Positions 1 to 10,220 of a stretch of 64,000 nt of DNA are shown piece by piece; within the stretch, counting starts at the first letter, position 1; the number at the start of each line of letters is the position of its first letter. A program made the translations under genes and the position numbers. The notes under the pieces are model-generated. The model did no database searches. It was not told the origin of the DNA and saw only the letters and a program-made list of their open reading frames with translations. The DNA comes from Melanopsichium pennsylvanicum (Eukaryota > Basidiomycota > Ustilaginomycetes > Ustilaginales): contig OAPG01000005.1 of the NCBI GenBank assembly GCA_900208305.1, positions 620,001 to 684,000 on the forward strand, given 5' to 3'.

Positions 1-904
1 GCTCTTGATCTTGACCGTGGTGCAAGCCAGAGGCCTTCTGGTTGCGCTCGAGTTGTTGCTGTTGTTTGAACAGAGCGATTCTGGCTTCAAGGGAGAGATT
101 CTCTTGACCAAGCTCTGCAAGCTCCCTTTGCGCTCGGAGCGCAGGATCGGCCCAAATAGCCTCATCTCCTTCCGGTGCATCGTTCCTCCACTCATCATCA
201 GGTCTCACTACACCATCCCACTCTCCATCGGCTACGACCTCGCCGAAAAAGTCATCATCCAGATCATCGTCCACAAACGCCTCGTCATCCAATGCTTCCA
301 ACGCTTGACGCAGATGTGGGTCCATATCCGGCTGGAAACCTTGAAGACTCGGCTCCACGGCCAAATGCGAGGTGAAGGAGAATGGAATCTCGTTTTTACT
401 CGGCAAAACGCTTGCAGGAAGATTCAATGCGTGCTCTGCCTTGCTATTATCCGCTTGTGCATCTTGCTTGAGTGCGAATGAATCTTTGGCCTTGGCTTTA
501 GCCTTATTTGCACCTGCGGCAGACACTAGGATGGTATCCAGGGTTTCGTCTACATTTTCTCCACCTCTCTTGACATTTTCATCGTCATTGATAGGCCTCA
601 AATGCTGCATGTAGTCGTACTCTGTGTCGTCAAAGTAGACACCATAGTTGGCGGCTTCACCAATGTTGCTCCTTATGGGTTTGCCCAATTTGTCCCTAGT
701 CAAGCTTGCATCCGCTTCGAGTTCTGCTCTGGTCTTGCCTTTGGCTCGGGACTGGTTGGCAGGGTCGTAGGATAGGAGGACGTGGGCACCTGCATCGGGA
801 TCATTGATGAGCGGATCACGCTGCGATCGATGGACGAGTTGGAAATGTTGGGCTTTGTCTGAACGCCAGATGGACTTATTCTTGGTCTTGGACTTTGTTG
901 GCAT
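1..904 (-). CDS. LTV1: LTV1, 40S ribosome assembly/export factor (3' part cut by window edge)
   Basis: This frame starts at an ATG at 904 and stays open to base 2, giving about 301 residues; the C-terminus lies outside the window. The N-terminus carries the LTV1 signature: a basic lead, then FQLVHRSQRDPLIND and a VLL block (about residues 20-45), then DDTEYDYMQHLRPI near residue 95. After that come acidic stretches (EAFVDDDLDDDFF) and a Gln-rich helix. In the known family LTV1 joins pre-40S particles, contacts Rps3 and Rps20 and leaves before 40S maturation. The more C-terminal conserved segment is missing only because of truncation. It is divergent to CSL4. Recognition of the family is firm; the shadow frame on the plus strand here is not a gene. 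Confidence 0.88.
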   Translation of the reverse strand, partial: MPTKSKTKNKSIWRSDKAQHFQLVHRSQRDPLINDPDAGAHVLLSYDPANQSRAKGKTRAELEADASLTRDKLGKPIRSNIGEAANYGVYFDDTEYDYMQHLRPINDDENVKRGGENVDETLDTILVSAAGANKAKAKAKDSFALKQDAQADNSKAEHALNLPASVLPSKNEIPFSFTSHLAVEPSLQGFQPDMDPHLRQALEALDDEAFVDDDLDDDFFGEVVADGEWDGVVRPDDEWRNDAPEGDEAIWADPALRAQRELAELGQENLSLEARIALFKQQQQLERNQKASGLHHGQDQE

Positions 905-1503
905 GGTGACGGAGGCAAGCCAGAATCCGATGAAGCGACAGATCTGAGCTGTGGCTGTTTGGATATTCTAGTCAAGATTGAGTCAAGATTGTCGCAAGGT
1001 TGCCAAATAGCTGCACGTAGAATAAGGTGGGCTAGGCTATCAGATTGGACTGAGTCAGACAGCTGTATGCCGAAGTGAATCGTAACAAAGAGAAAAATGT
1101 AAAACGTGAAAGAGGACGTCGTCTAGACAATGTGTAGAAAGAAGGATCGGTGTGCTCAAAGTGTCAAAAAGAAGGAGGATACCCTGCAAAACTTGAATTA
1201 ATTTTTGAAAAGGAGGAGCAGAGAGAGTGTGTGTGTGAGTAAGGCAAAGAGCATTCAAATTTGCCTAAAATTGTTGAGCGTGGAGAGAGAAAAAAAAAGT
1301 TTCGCATATTTCAGGGTGCAGTTGCTCCACACAGAACATACGGTCAAAAAAATCTGCTTATGTAAGCAGTACGCCCAGTTCTCACTTTTCAAGACTCGCA
1401 TGCTTGTTTGTATCATTGGCTTACGTTTTTGTCGACCTTGAAATCATCTCCTATACATTCATCAAAGGAACGCAGTGGAAGCGACTACGCGCTCATACAA
1501 ATC
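905..1503. promoter_or_regulatory. Divergent promoter region between LTV1 and CSL4
   Basis: About 600 bases separate the two divergent ATGs, so LTV1 and CSL4 probably share a bidirectional promoter. It holds GA-rich and T-rich tracts and an AATTTTTG element near 1200. I see no convincing TATA box and no RNA gene. Confidence 0.5.
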
Positions 1504-2316
1504 ATGGCGTCGTCGTCGATACCCACAACACGGAGGCTCTTGCTTCCAGGTCAACCACTTTCGGTCACAATCGCACCCAAATCCGCACTCGAACTCGGCC
1601 CAGGTACATACACTCGTGGACACTATGTCCTCTCTTCCCTTGTGGGCTATGAGTCTCGAAACACCATTACCAAAACCACCTCATCCTCATCCTCATCCGC
1701 GCTATCCACATCTGCCAAGCAAAACGCTTCTACCAAAGTGGACACACTCTCCGTTTCTGGACAAGACACTCGGTTTGTGGTACCAAAACCCGATTCGATC
1801 GTCATCGCAAGAGTTACAAGAGTAACTCCTCGTCAAGCTCATCTATCCATCCTCATCATTGACGGTCTACCTTGTGGCTCTTCCTCTTCCACTTCTTCCA
1901 CTTTTGTGCAGTGTGGTCTTGGCAATCATGCTGCAGGAGAAGGTGAGGGTGTTGATTTTCAAGGTATTGTTCGAAGTCAAGATGTGAGAAGTACTGAAAA
2001 GGATAAGGTGAAAATTAGCGATTGTTTTAGACCTGGAGATATTGTCAGAGCTAGTGTGATTTCATTGGGTGATGCTAGAAGCTATTACCTTTCCACTGCG
2101 GGCAATGAGTTTGGTGTCATCTTTGCGACTTCGGCAACTAGTACATGTGCAACCATGCAGCCTTGGGACTCCGTTACAGCAGTATCAACAGCAACAGCAG
2201 GTGCAGGCTGGAATAGTAGTGGTAATCCAATGGTCCCAATCAGTTGGAATCAGATGATCGACCCTCTAACAGGCATAGTCGAAAATCGCAAATGCGCAAA
2301 ACCAGATGGCATCTAA
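1504..2316 (+). CDS. CSL4: Exosome cap subunit Csl4 (EXOSC1-like)
   Basis: This is a 270-residue protein if read from the ATG at 1504 (MASSSIPTTRRLLLPGQPLS). The open frame extends 96 bases further upstream but without a better ATG. Three parts match Csl4. First, the N-terminal PGQPLSV...GPGTYTRGHYVLSSLVG strand region. Second, an S1 domain with DSIVIARVTRV and FRPGDIVRASVISLGDARSY (about residues 100-205). Third, a C-terminal zinc-ribbon-like tail with MVPISWNQM, DPLTG and ENRKCAKP, in which the usual metal-binding cysteines are mostly gone. Csl4 is one of the three S1/KH cap proteins of the nuclear and cytoplasmic RNA exosome, which performs 3' to 5' RNA decay and rRNA processing. A Ser-rich linker (near residue 60) looks lineage-specific. 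Confidence 0.85.
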   Translation: MASSSIPTTRRLLLPGQPLSVTIAPKSALELGPGTYTRGHYVLSSLVGYESRNTITKTTSSSSSSALSTSAKQNASTKVDTLSVSGQDTRFVVPKPDSIVIARVTRVTPRQAHLSILIIDGLPCGSSSSTSSTFVQCGLGNHAAGEGEGVDFQGIVRSQDVRSTEKDKVKISDCFRPGDIVRASVISLGDARSYYLSTAGNEFGVIFATSATSTCATMQPWDSVTAVSTATAGAGWNSSGNPMVPISWNQMIDPLTGIVENRKCAKPDGI

Positions 2317-2764
2317 TTCTTTACGCAACAACTTTGAGCACACAAACGCATCCTCAGAAAATACTACTCCTTCTAACATCCCCCTCCCCTCAGCATTCGC
2401 ACAATCCCACACCTCTACTGTACATTAGCCATTCACACAATCTTACCATGAACACACAAAAACTTTCGACGGGATACATCAAAACAGCCCAGAGAGACAA
2501 ACGAAAAGAAGAAGAAAAAAGTAGTAATTAAATCCCAAATGTATCTGGTATTGATTTCCTTCCAAAGCTCAAACAAAGACATGGCGTTCTAGCCAGTCAT
2601 GCGGTCGATTTCCTCGATACAAATACTCGGTTGTGTGCGTATCCTCATCTGATAATTTCATCATCATCATCATCATTATCATCGTCATCGTCATCGTCAT
2701 CGTCATCACAATCCCTCTCATTCTTCCTTTGATTCATCGTCATCCTGTTGCGAACCCTCTTGAC
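2317..2764. other. Convergent 3' region, CSL4 and kinase
   Basis: This stretch lies between the stop codons of two converging genes and should hold both 3' UTRs and polyadenylation signals. Apart from the trinucleotide repeat at 2657-2710 I see nothing. Confidence 0.5.
2657..2710. repeat. TCA/TCG trinucleotide microsatellite
   Basis: TCATCATCA units followed by TCGTCATCG units, interrupted once by TTA. It lies just outside the kinase stop codon, in non-coding DNA. Confidence 0.8.
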
Positions 2765-5398
2765 TCAATCCTTGCGATTGAACAGACCGTGCTTCCTCTT
2801 ACTCTCCTCGCTCATCACCTTGACGTGAGGATGATCAGGTTGCTCACCGGGCTTGCCGTCCTTCAAGATGTGCGCACACGTTCGACAATTCTTCAACCAT
2901 TCGTCTCCCTTGTCATCGTCGTCCTCAAATTCGGCCAACCCGATACTTCCCAATCCCGCCGCGTGCGCGTCGTTGCTGAGTCCATCGTACGCATGACCTC
3001 TTGGCGAGATGGTTCCATCGCCTCCATGGTGTCCGCCGTGAGCTTGGACGTGGGCTCCATCGATCGCCGAACGCAGCATGTCGGTCGAGTTGGATCGAGA
3101 CATGACCGGAGTTCGCGTGAGTGGCGAGTCAGTGTCCGAGAAGCGTCGACCTCGCAAAAGATCGCCCAGCGTGCAACGAAGAGACGGTTCCACCGCCATC
3201 ATGCGTGAGAGCGCCGAACGTGTCTCTCGAGGCAGCAGACGGAAGATAGAATCGGCAGCGCCAGAGGTGAAAGTGGTCTGAGACGAAGCCGACGAGACCG
3301 AGTCGCTGCGGTTCGCGTAGGGTCGTACATCGTCAAACGCGCCTCCTGTGCTGCCGTCTGTGGCAGCGTTGTTGTCATCGGCAAGTGTGGAACTCGGCGA
3401 GGAGACGGTGGGAGACATAGCAACGGGCGAAGCCACGGCACCATCGCTGTTGGGCCCATCTTCTCCGGAGTCGCCGCCACCAAGCATCCTGTTCGCATCG
3501 AAACCATCACTCAAGCTGGGCGAATGTGGGTTGCTGTGGATGCTGTGAGGGGTCATGTAACCAGCCTCGTGAGCCGACCTGATCTGGGGAGTGACTCCGT
3601 TATCATCGCCACTCGTCACGGGATGGATACTGCTCATTCCCAAATTCCTCCTGATGGCGCTAATGTGATCGCTGCTGTTGACTCGACTCGCCGCGACACT
3701 GCTTGTCGCCGAGCTACTCTGCCTGCTTGGCCCCTCGCTCCTTGTCGGCTGCTCGGATGCAGGCGGAGCTTTGCACAACTCTGGGTGCGAGTTGACAAAC
3801 AGCCTGAAACTGGAATCGGTCTTGATATCCGGCAGTTTCCATGGAAATCTTCGCAGGATCATGCACAAGAAGATAATTGCGCAACTCCAAACATCCGTCA
3901 ACCTCGGGTCGTATGTTTGCTGCGACAACACCTCGGGTGCAAGGTATGGATCCGAACCCACGACACCGGTAGCTACGACCTTGCTCTTTCCGGGAGAATG
4001 AAAGACAGTCGCCGTGCCGAAATCGATCAGCTTGACGACATTGCCTGTGGTCATGACGCAATTGTCGAGCTTCAGATCGCGATGGGCTAGACCCATACTG
4101 TGGAGGTAATCGACACCGTCACAGATCTGACGAAATACACAGTAGATCTCCTGGCGGCACATCTTGCCAGACATGACTACGGAGAAAAGATCGTAGGGCG
4201 CGTACTCCATGACTTCGTAGTAGTGGCCGTGATCCGAGATGATATCGATGGTTTCGATAATGTTGATGTGATGCAGAGTAGAACCAATGCAGAACTCGGC
4301 AGTGACTTTCTTGATGTATTCCTTTTCGTTCTCGCCGGCTCGACGCTGGCGGAACTCCTTGACGGCAAATACCGTGTGATCTTTGGATCTCTTGATCAGA
4401 CGGACAGTGCCACCAGCACCCGAGCCGAGAACCTTGCCCCACTTGCCGTACTTTTTGGCCAGGTGAGCATGATCCTCGCCGAGTGGTGGTGAGTCTTTGC
4501 CATGCCTCTTGGGGGTGGCGATACCAGAACGGCTGCCGTCACTGCGCGAATCATTATTGTGATGTCCGATGTGATTGTGGAGGAACTTGCGCAGGTCGGA
4601 GAGCGGGTTGTGATGCCCAGAGTGGTCCTTGTCCTTCTTCTTCTTTCCACTAATAGCGTCGTTGTCAGATGGCGAATTAGTACCACTGCCGCCTTCGCTA
4701 TGCTTTCGGCCGCCACTGCTGCCAACGCGCTCGGTGTTGCGCCGTGAGCCAAGCTTGGGAAAGATGAACTGGGGAGGCGTGCTGGCGGCTTCGATGTTAG
4801 AGGAATCCACGCCACGAGCAGAAGCGAGACCGCTGGCACCGGCACCTTGGACGGGTTGAAAGTTTGTGCCAGTCATAGCACCGCTCAGCACCTTGTTCAG
4901 GCCGGAGCGGGGCTGGCTCTGACCTCCAGTGACGACGGGAGAAACCAACTCGGAACTGACGTCGTGAGGCTGAAGATGAGCGGAAGAGCCACCGGTACCG
5001 ATAGGAGTTGCGACACCAGAGTGATCTGCGCGTTCGCTCAGACCCATCTGTTTCATATTCTCGGTTCGAATCTGAGTAGCAGCAGAGCTAGGACCGTTGA
5101 TAGCGTTGACTGGGCCAGAGACGATGGCGCTGCTATTGTCAAGGCCAGTGTTCGAGACAGAAGAAGCCAATTGTGAGGAAGAAGAGACGGGTGTGGGCTG
5201 AGCGGGGGAGAATGCGGGTGCAGCTTGGCCGCTGGCCCTGTCGCTGCTGATGGCAGCGTAGCCAGGGCCGTTGGCGTCTTCTCGCAACGTCATGTTGTTG
5301 GTTTGTGTTGCAATATGAACGACGTCAGCGCCCTGTCGCTCCTGATCTGGCTGGATTGAATGCTGGACGATGGGATCCATGGGCTTTGAGGACAGCAT
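2765..5398 (-). CDS. HAL4/SAT4-type serine/threonine protein kinase
   Basis: The protein has 877 residues. Residues 1-310 are disordered and Ser/Gly/His-rich, with a Lys-rich patch ([12 protein letters not shown] near 252). The kinase domain begins near 316: glycine loop GSGAGG (325-330), catalytic Lys K347 in [14 protein letters not shown] (439-446, D441), DFG (459-461) and APE (487-489). LRRFPWKLP (515-523) is typical of the fungal Npr1/Hal4/Hal5 group. A 170-residue Ser-rich insertion separates it from the last kinase helix ([14 protein letters not shown]). All catalytic residues are present, so it should be active. In yeast this group controls stability and trafficking of potassium and nutrient transporters at the plasma membrane. 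The group assignment is good; which member it corresponds to is not clear. Confidence 0.85.
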   Translation of the reverse strand: MLSSKPMDPIVQHSIQPDQERQGADVVHIATQTNNMTLREDANGPGYAAISSDRASGQAAPAFSPAQPTPVSSSSQLASSVSNTGLDNSSAIVSGPVNAINGPSSAATQIRTENMKQMGLSERADHSGVATPIGTGGSSAHLQPHDVSSELVSPVVTGGQSQPRSGLNKVLSGAMTGTNFQPVQGAGASGLASARGVDSSNIEAASTPPQFIFPKLGSRRNTERVGSSGGRKHSEGGSGTNSPSDNDAISGKKKKDKDHSGHHNPLSDLRKFLHNHIGHHNNDSRSDGSRSGIATPKRHGKDSPPLGEDHAHLAKKYGKWGKVLGSGAGGTVRLIKRSKDHTVFAVKEFRQRRAGENEKEYIKKVTAEFCIGSTLHHINIIETIDIISDHGHYYEVMEYAPYDLFSVVMSGKMCRQEIYCVFRQICDGVDYLHSMGLAHRDLKLDNCVMTTGNVVKLIDFGTATVFHSPGKSKVVATGVVGSDPYLAPEVLSQQTYDPRLTDVWSCAIIFLCMILRRFPWKLPDIKTDSSFRLFVNSHPELCKAPPASEQPTRSEGPSRQSSSATSSVAASRVNSSDHISAIRRNLGMSSIHPVTSGDDNGVTPQIRSAHEAGYMTPHSIHSNPHSPSLSDGFDANRMLGGGDSGEDGPNSDGAVASPVAMSPTVSSPSSTLADDNNAATDGSTGGAFDDVRPYANRSDSVSSASSQTTFTSGAADSIFRLLPRETRSALSRMMAVEPSLRCTLGDLLRGRRFSDTDSPLTRTPVMSRSNSTDMLRSAIDGAHVQAHGGHHGGDGTISPRGHAYDGLSNDAHAAGLGSIGLAEFEDDDDKGDEWLKNCRTCAHILKDGKPGEQPDHPHVKVMSEESKRKHGLFNRKD

Positions 5399-7835
5399 GT
5401 TTGGCTGTAGTCCTCGGCGCTATCGTCGTTGGTAATCGACGTTGCTGTGGGCGGCTAATGGCGCAGCACGGTTGACTGGTGATATTAGCGAATCGTACTA
5501 GGAAGATGTGTGTCTTTTGCGTTTGCAGGCACAAGACCGATTCGCGTTGGTGGGTGCCAATCCGATACAGATGATGATGGTAGGGCGAAAGGCGAACGCG
5601 ACTGCGTGCGAATCAAGAACGCAGTGGATTGTTGTCGGAGTTGAGGAATGGGCGAGTTGTGTGATCTCTGAAGGGATGTGCTGTTCCAAAGCCGAATCAA
5701 TCAATCAATCAATCAATCAAGCTCGGAGCTGAGTATGCGCCGCGTTGAATATGTCGCCAACTGTACGTGGAAAGCGGCTGTAGGGTCTACATACACCAGA
5801 GGGCGGACGAAGCACGAAGGCGCTGGATGCAGGGAGATAGACGAGATCGGGTGTGCTATGGCCGAGGTTGGGGTTGTGTGTGGGGTTGTGTGTACGTGTA
5901 ATTGCGACGTGGGACGGAGGTGGTGCTTTACCTCTGAGCAGAAGCAGAGAAGAATCACAAGTGGCTTGGTAGAAGCAAGAGATGACGTATTGATGGTGAT
6001 GAAGACGAAGCAAAAAATGAGGGAAGAAACCCTGAAAGCGTGAAGCGATGGTACAGAGGCAAGAAGAAATGAGGATGAGTAGGATGGTTGGATGGGGCAA
6101 AAAAGACGCTAGCTAAGTTAGCCACTACCAGCACAAGAAAAGGCTCGAAGCAGACCGCAGAGAAGCAGCACCATCCAATGGCAGCGAGCACGCCAATTCA
6201 GCACAAGTGTAAGTGAGCAATTAGATTAGCGATCAGCAAAAAGAGCGACCACTCTCGAATTTGCTTGACTTGATGCAGCATTTCCAGGCAAGATCGGAGA
6301 GCCAGCAAGCAGTAGGTATGTGCCAATTGCAACGTGCGACGAGCGATGCGCCGCGGCCGCGGCGGCGGCGGTGAATGAGCACAGTCCACATGCAAAAACG
6401 AAATTACAGTAAAATAAACCAACAGTATATTCCACCAAGTGTGCAGAGGTCGCGTCAGGAAATCAAATACACAAATATCAATGCCAAAAATAAATTGAAA
6501 TTTAAAAAGACAGGTTGCCGAAAGCCGAGATGAAATTAGGATCGTGGTTGAACCCAAGTCAGGGTCCGTGGACCTTGCACATTGACTACGGTATCCTTAG
6601 CTGATAATCGCACGGAGCTTGCTGAGTTTTGATTTCTTGTTCATCTTTTCATGGTTTCGGTTGAACAAAAATTTCATCCAAGACTAACTAACTTACACCA
6701 AATCGTCCGAGCGACATTTTGTCACTCTTACTGACACAACACTTAGGACACATATTTCCGCTCCATCAAAACTCACTGAAATGTCCTCTTCCCACCAATC
6801 GATTTGCTGTAGTGTGCAAAACCAATTCAAGCGCAAACTTCAAATGAATTCGTTAGTCGCTCTGAAGACTTGGGTCCGGTAAGTGAGGGAGAGAGACATG
6901 TGTCTGAGCGACAAGACACGAAAAGCAAGTTACTGTCGTATAAGTATCGGTTATCATCGCATGTTGGCTTTGCAGAGCCGATCAAATGCTTTGATTTCAA
7001 ATGGCCCAGGGTCAATGGGTGGCGATTGGCAGGTGGCATGCCGATGAATTTCTGACCCTCTGTCACGTGTGTGAACCTGTGACCTTGCTCAAAGTAAAAA
7101 GTCCGGTGCCACTCGATAGAGAAAATAAAAGAAAATTATTTGACTCTTACAAATTCCAACTAGCCGCGGGGACAGCGCGGGAACAGGAGGCTCAAATCCA
7201 CAACACAAAGAATGTGTGTTGGATGAGAGAGATCAAAGAAACAGAAACCAAAAAAAAAAAGCGCACAGTAAACAATGTAGCCGTTGTTGGGCCAAATGCC
7301 AAGGGGGTAAGAACGTCACTTTGTCTTGGACATGAGACGTGAGACAAGGTGCTGACACGAGGTAAAGCAACACATATGAGCCACCAAGTTGTCCCTACGT
7401 GAGTTCAGGTTCGCAATCCACACGATTTCAACGGAGCTTTCATCGGAGTCACTGTAATCGAACGCTGGCCAATTGTCGGGACAAACAAGAGTACAGGTAT
7501 CTAAGCCTCGCAGAAAGCCATATAGATGCTCCTAAAAAGTGAACGAAATTCGAAGCCTGCAGAACGTCCGATGAAACGCCTCCTCACACTTTTGACGTGT
7601 GAGGAGATCAAACAAACTGCACAGTACAGCACGTCCGTCCGCACGCCAATGGTGATTGTTTCGTCGCAGAATGGTCAAAGCCATGACAAAGAAGTATACA
7701 CAGATTAGTGCAGAAATGACAGTCAACAGAGGGGACAGAAATGCAAGCGAAGACAAGGAATTTCCAATACCAGCCGCCAACTGGTTCGAGCAGAGCCGGC
7801 TGGCTTAGGGCACGCGCCGGGCCAAGCTGGAGCTT
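5399..7835. other. Gene-free stretch, kinase promoter side and downstream of wall-protein gene
   Basis: This 2.4 kb holds the kinase promoter and long 5' leader and, at the right, the 3' side of the wall-protein gene. Visible items are an (AATC)n tract at 5695-5720, a GCC/GCG run at 6351-6371 and an AAATTACAGTAAAAT copy of the recurrent motif at 6401-6415. Open frames here are short, differ in composition from the real genes and match nothing I recognise. Confidence 0.5.
5695..5720. repeat. (AATC)n microsatellite
   Basis: About six AATC units in the upstream region of the kinase gene. Confidence 0.8.
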
Positions 7836-8612
7836 TTAGAACAGCATGGTGCTGGCAAGGGCAGCGACAACGCAACCGACCACGCCGGCCGGGCCAAAGC
7901 GAACAGGTGAAGCGCCCGAGGTGGAACGGTTGGAGCTCGACGATGAGCTACCCGAAGTTTGCGAGGAGCCGCTGCTTGAGCTAGAGCTCGACGACATGGA
8001 AGTGCTCGATTGGCTGGTCGAAGTGGTCATGCTTGCACTCGTAGAGGAGTCAGAGGCAGAAGCGGAGACAGAAGCGGAGACAGAAGCGGAAGCACCCGAG
8101 GCAGACGCGGAAGCCGAAGACGAACCAGATGAAGCAGAAACGCTAGCACCAACGATCCTGCCAGTACCCCAAGGGATGGCAGCACCCTCAGGCTGCGTTG
8201 AATGGGGAGGGCTGGTAGTGGCACCGCTAGCATCGGCGATGGCGAATCGGGTGGTCCATGTAGGGTCTTCACCACCGTGGGTGAACTGGAAGAAGTAGAT
8301 GGCCGAATTGGGGTCGACGTTAGGTGCGGTCCAATTCAGCTTGCCCTGCCCTGCCGAGGTGCCGTCGACGCCAGTGGCGACAGTGTAAAGCTCGGTCATG
8401 TTTTGATTAGAGCCCGTCATGAACTTGATCTCCATGGATGCCCACGATTGATTGGTGGTGGTGTCCCACTCAATCAAGAGAGGGGAGCCCTCGTCAGTGG
8501 TGCTAGGGGTCAGAGGCGAGACGCCGCTGGCCGACGAGGCAGACGACGACTGAGCGACGACTGGCGAGAAGAGGAGTGCCAAAGGCGCAAGAGCGGCGAC
8601 GACAAACTTCAT
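7836..8612 (-). CDS. Secreted KRE9/KNH1-like GPI-anchored cell-wall protein
   Basis: This 258-residue protein begins with a signal peptide (MKFVVAALAPLALLFSPVVA, cleavage near residue 20). Residues 30-130 form a KRE9/KNH1-like N-terminal domain of the Ser/Thr-rich GPI-anchored family: SPLLIEW, a strand with N-glycosylation sites (NQS, NMT, NWT), and YFFQFTHGGEDPTWTTRFAI. A 100-residue Ser/Ala/Thr-rich stalk follows, ending in a hydrophobic tail (GPAGVVGCVVAALASTMLF) that fits GPI-anchor addition after the NRSTSGAS region. Such proteins sit on the plasma membrane or wall; a role in beta-1,6-glucan assembly is known only for yeast Kre9 and is not shown here. The long frame on the opposite strand is an artefact of the Ser-rich codons. 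Confidence 0.82.
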   Translation of the reverse strand: MKFVVAALAPLALLFSPVVAQSSSASSASGVSPLTPSTTDEGSPLLIEWDTTTNQSWASMEIKFMTGSNQNMTELYTVATGVDGTSAGQGKLNWTAPNVDPNSAIYFFQFTHGGEDPTWTTRFAIADASGATTSPPHSTQPEGAAIPWGTGRIVGASVSASSGSSSASASASGASASVSASVSASASDSSTSASMTTSTSQSSTSMSSSSSSSSGSSQTSGSSSSSSNRSTSGASPVRFGPAGVVGCVVAALASTMLF

Positions 8613-9747
8613 GATAAGGATGGCTTTGGTGACTGATGCTTAGCTGTCTTCATGGAATGAGGCGAAACAGAAACATGAGAGTCAGTATTGTACTTAATGT
8701 CTTCAATATCACGGCACGTAGATTGTCGCCTGTGTACCTCGGGCCCTCTTAAAGCTGATGTCCAGATAGAGCCAGTTGGACGCTCCTTACGTGCTCACGC
8801 TGCCGGGCTCTTATGACTCAGGAACACGGATGTCGTAGACGTTTGTCGTTTCGCCGAAGGGCGTCAAGACGCGCGTCGACATAGCAAACAGGCATTATCC
8901 AGAGGCCCTACGCATACAGTAGACCATTGGATGTATCATGTCATGTTGCTAGTCAAACCTACCCGTGACTGCATTGCACCGACCAGAACAGACCAGGCAT
9001 CGTGTCCAGAGCTTGTTTCGAACCGTGACGCCGTTGCGGTCCTCGGCGTCTCACATCGCTCCGACTTGGACGCATCCATGCCGAGTAGATATGCTATGGG
9101 TCATACAACCGTTCCTGCGCATAAACTCGTGTAAAGATCACCAACCCTCGAGCTCTATTCCTCCATGAACTCCGAGCTGAAAAGTAACGACAGTTGTATC
9201 ATGCTTTGAGCCACGTCTGTGATACTTACAATGCTGGGTCAACTGGATGAGGCGAGGCGAGGCGAAAGACGAAGCAGCAAATACGCGAGAGGAAGCGGTC
9301 GACAATGGTGGTAGAGAAAAAAGAAGCAGAGGTTTGGACAGTCTAGGATGAAAAGAGTGACGACAGTGGGAGAGAAGAGAAGTGCAAGCCGACAAGGGAA
9401 AGCTAGGGAGAGGTGGACGATTTGGAGAATGTAGAGGGCAAGAGGAAGCAACGATGGTGGGAGACTTTCTCGAACAGCTTTGATGGCAGTGGCCGAGGAC
9501 AGAAAACGATGCGAATCGAGTCGAGCACAGGCTCTGCTGGCTTGAATGAGAACTTGTGTGCTTAGCACAGACAGGGATCTGCTGGCCTGTAGAGCACTTT
9601 CTGAACTGAACTGTACTGTACTTGCTCTTGCAGCACAAGCAGCATTTGACAAGACACAGCAATGGCTAAGCTTAAACTGGTTTCCCCTATCATTACAGTC
9701 GTGAGTGTGTGGGTTGATTGTTGCGAGAATGTTAACGCACGCGAGCC

Positions 9748-9803
9748 CAGCAGAGTGTAGGCACAGCAGAGTGTAGGCACAGCAGAGTGTAGGCACAGCA
9801 AAG
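9748..9803. repeat. 16-bp tandem repeat, about 3.5 copies
   Basis: The unit CAGCAGAGTGTAGGCA is repeated exactly at 9748, 9764 and 9780, with a partial fourth copy. Confidence 0.9.
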
Positions 9804-10200
9804 AACAACACTCACACACACGAGAAGAGCAAAGAGGCGATTGCATATGGCTTTGTGTCAAAAACATATGCAAATCCAAGCACTTTTTGAAATCACGATT
9901 TCCAAGCAACATGGCCGATCATCCCGCTAAACGCCTCGGCTGTTCCGCTTCGAAAATCCTCAACAGAGAACAGTGCACAATGGCTGAAGATGCTCTTATT
10001 CCGAGTGTCTGCTCGGGTGGCACTTTTTTTGAAGCTCACCTTCAAGCCTCCCACTTAACCTGCACTGCTGCATGGCGAAATTTCAGATTTCTTTGTCCAT
10101 GGCACTCGGACTTGGAGTGGCGAATGTCGACAGCGTGCCACTGCCTGCCTGCTCTGTGCCTACTTGACCTCGTTCAAATGACGTGGACGTCCTGGAAAAC

Positions 10201-10220
10201 GTACAGTAAATTTACTGTAC
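10201..10220. promoter_or_regulatory. Perfect 20-bp palindrome GTACAGTAAATTTACTGTAC
   Basis: Every base pairs with its mirror position. Related half-sites occur in many other intergenic regions of the window. It may be a binding site for a dimeric regulator or the footprint of a short inverted-repeat element. Confidence 0.55.

Noticed and set aside
5..481. Open plus-strand frame at the left edge
   Set aside because: It lies antisense to LTV1, whose conserved motifs are clear on the minus strand.
7846..8298. 150-codon acidic plus-strand frame
   Set aside because: Mirror of the Ser-rich stalk of the GPI-anchored wall protein; Ser codons read backwards give Glu/Ala-rich shadow frames.
9138..9912. 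Overlapping Cys/Ser-rich minus-strand frames
   Set aside because: Three frames overlap, all with unusual composition and repeats; no start context or family match.
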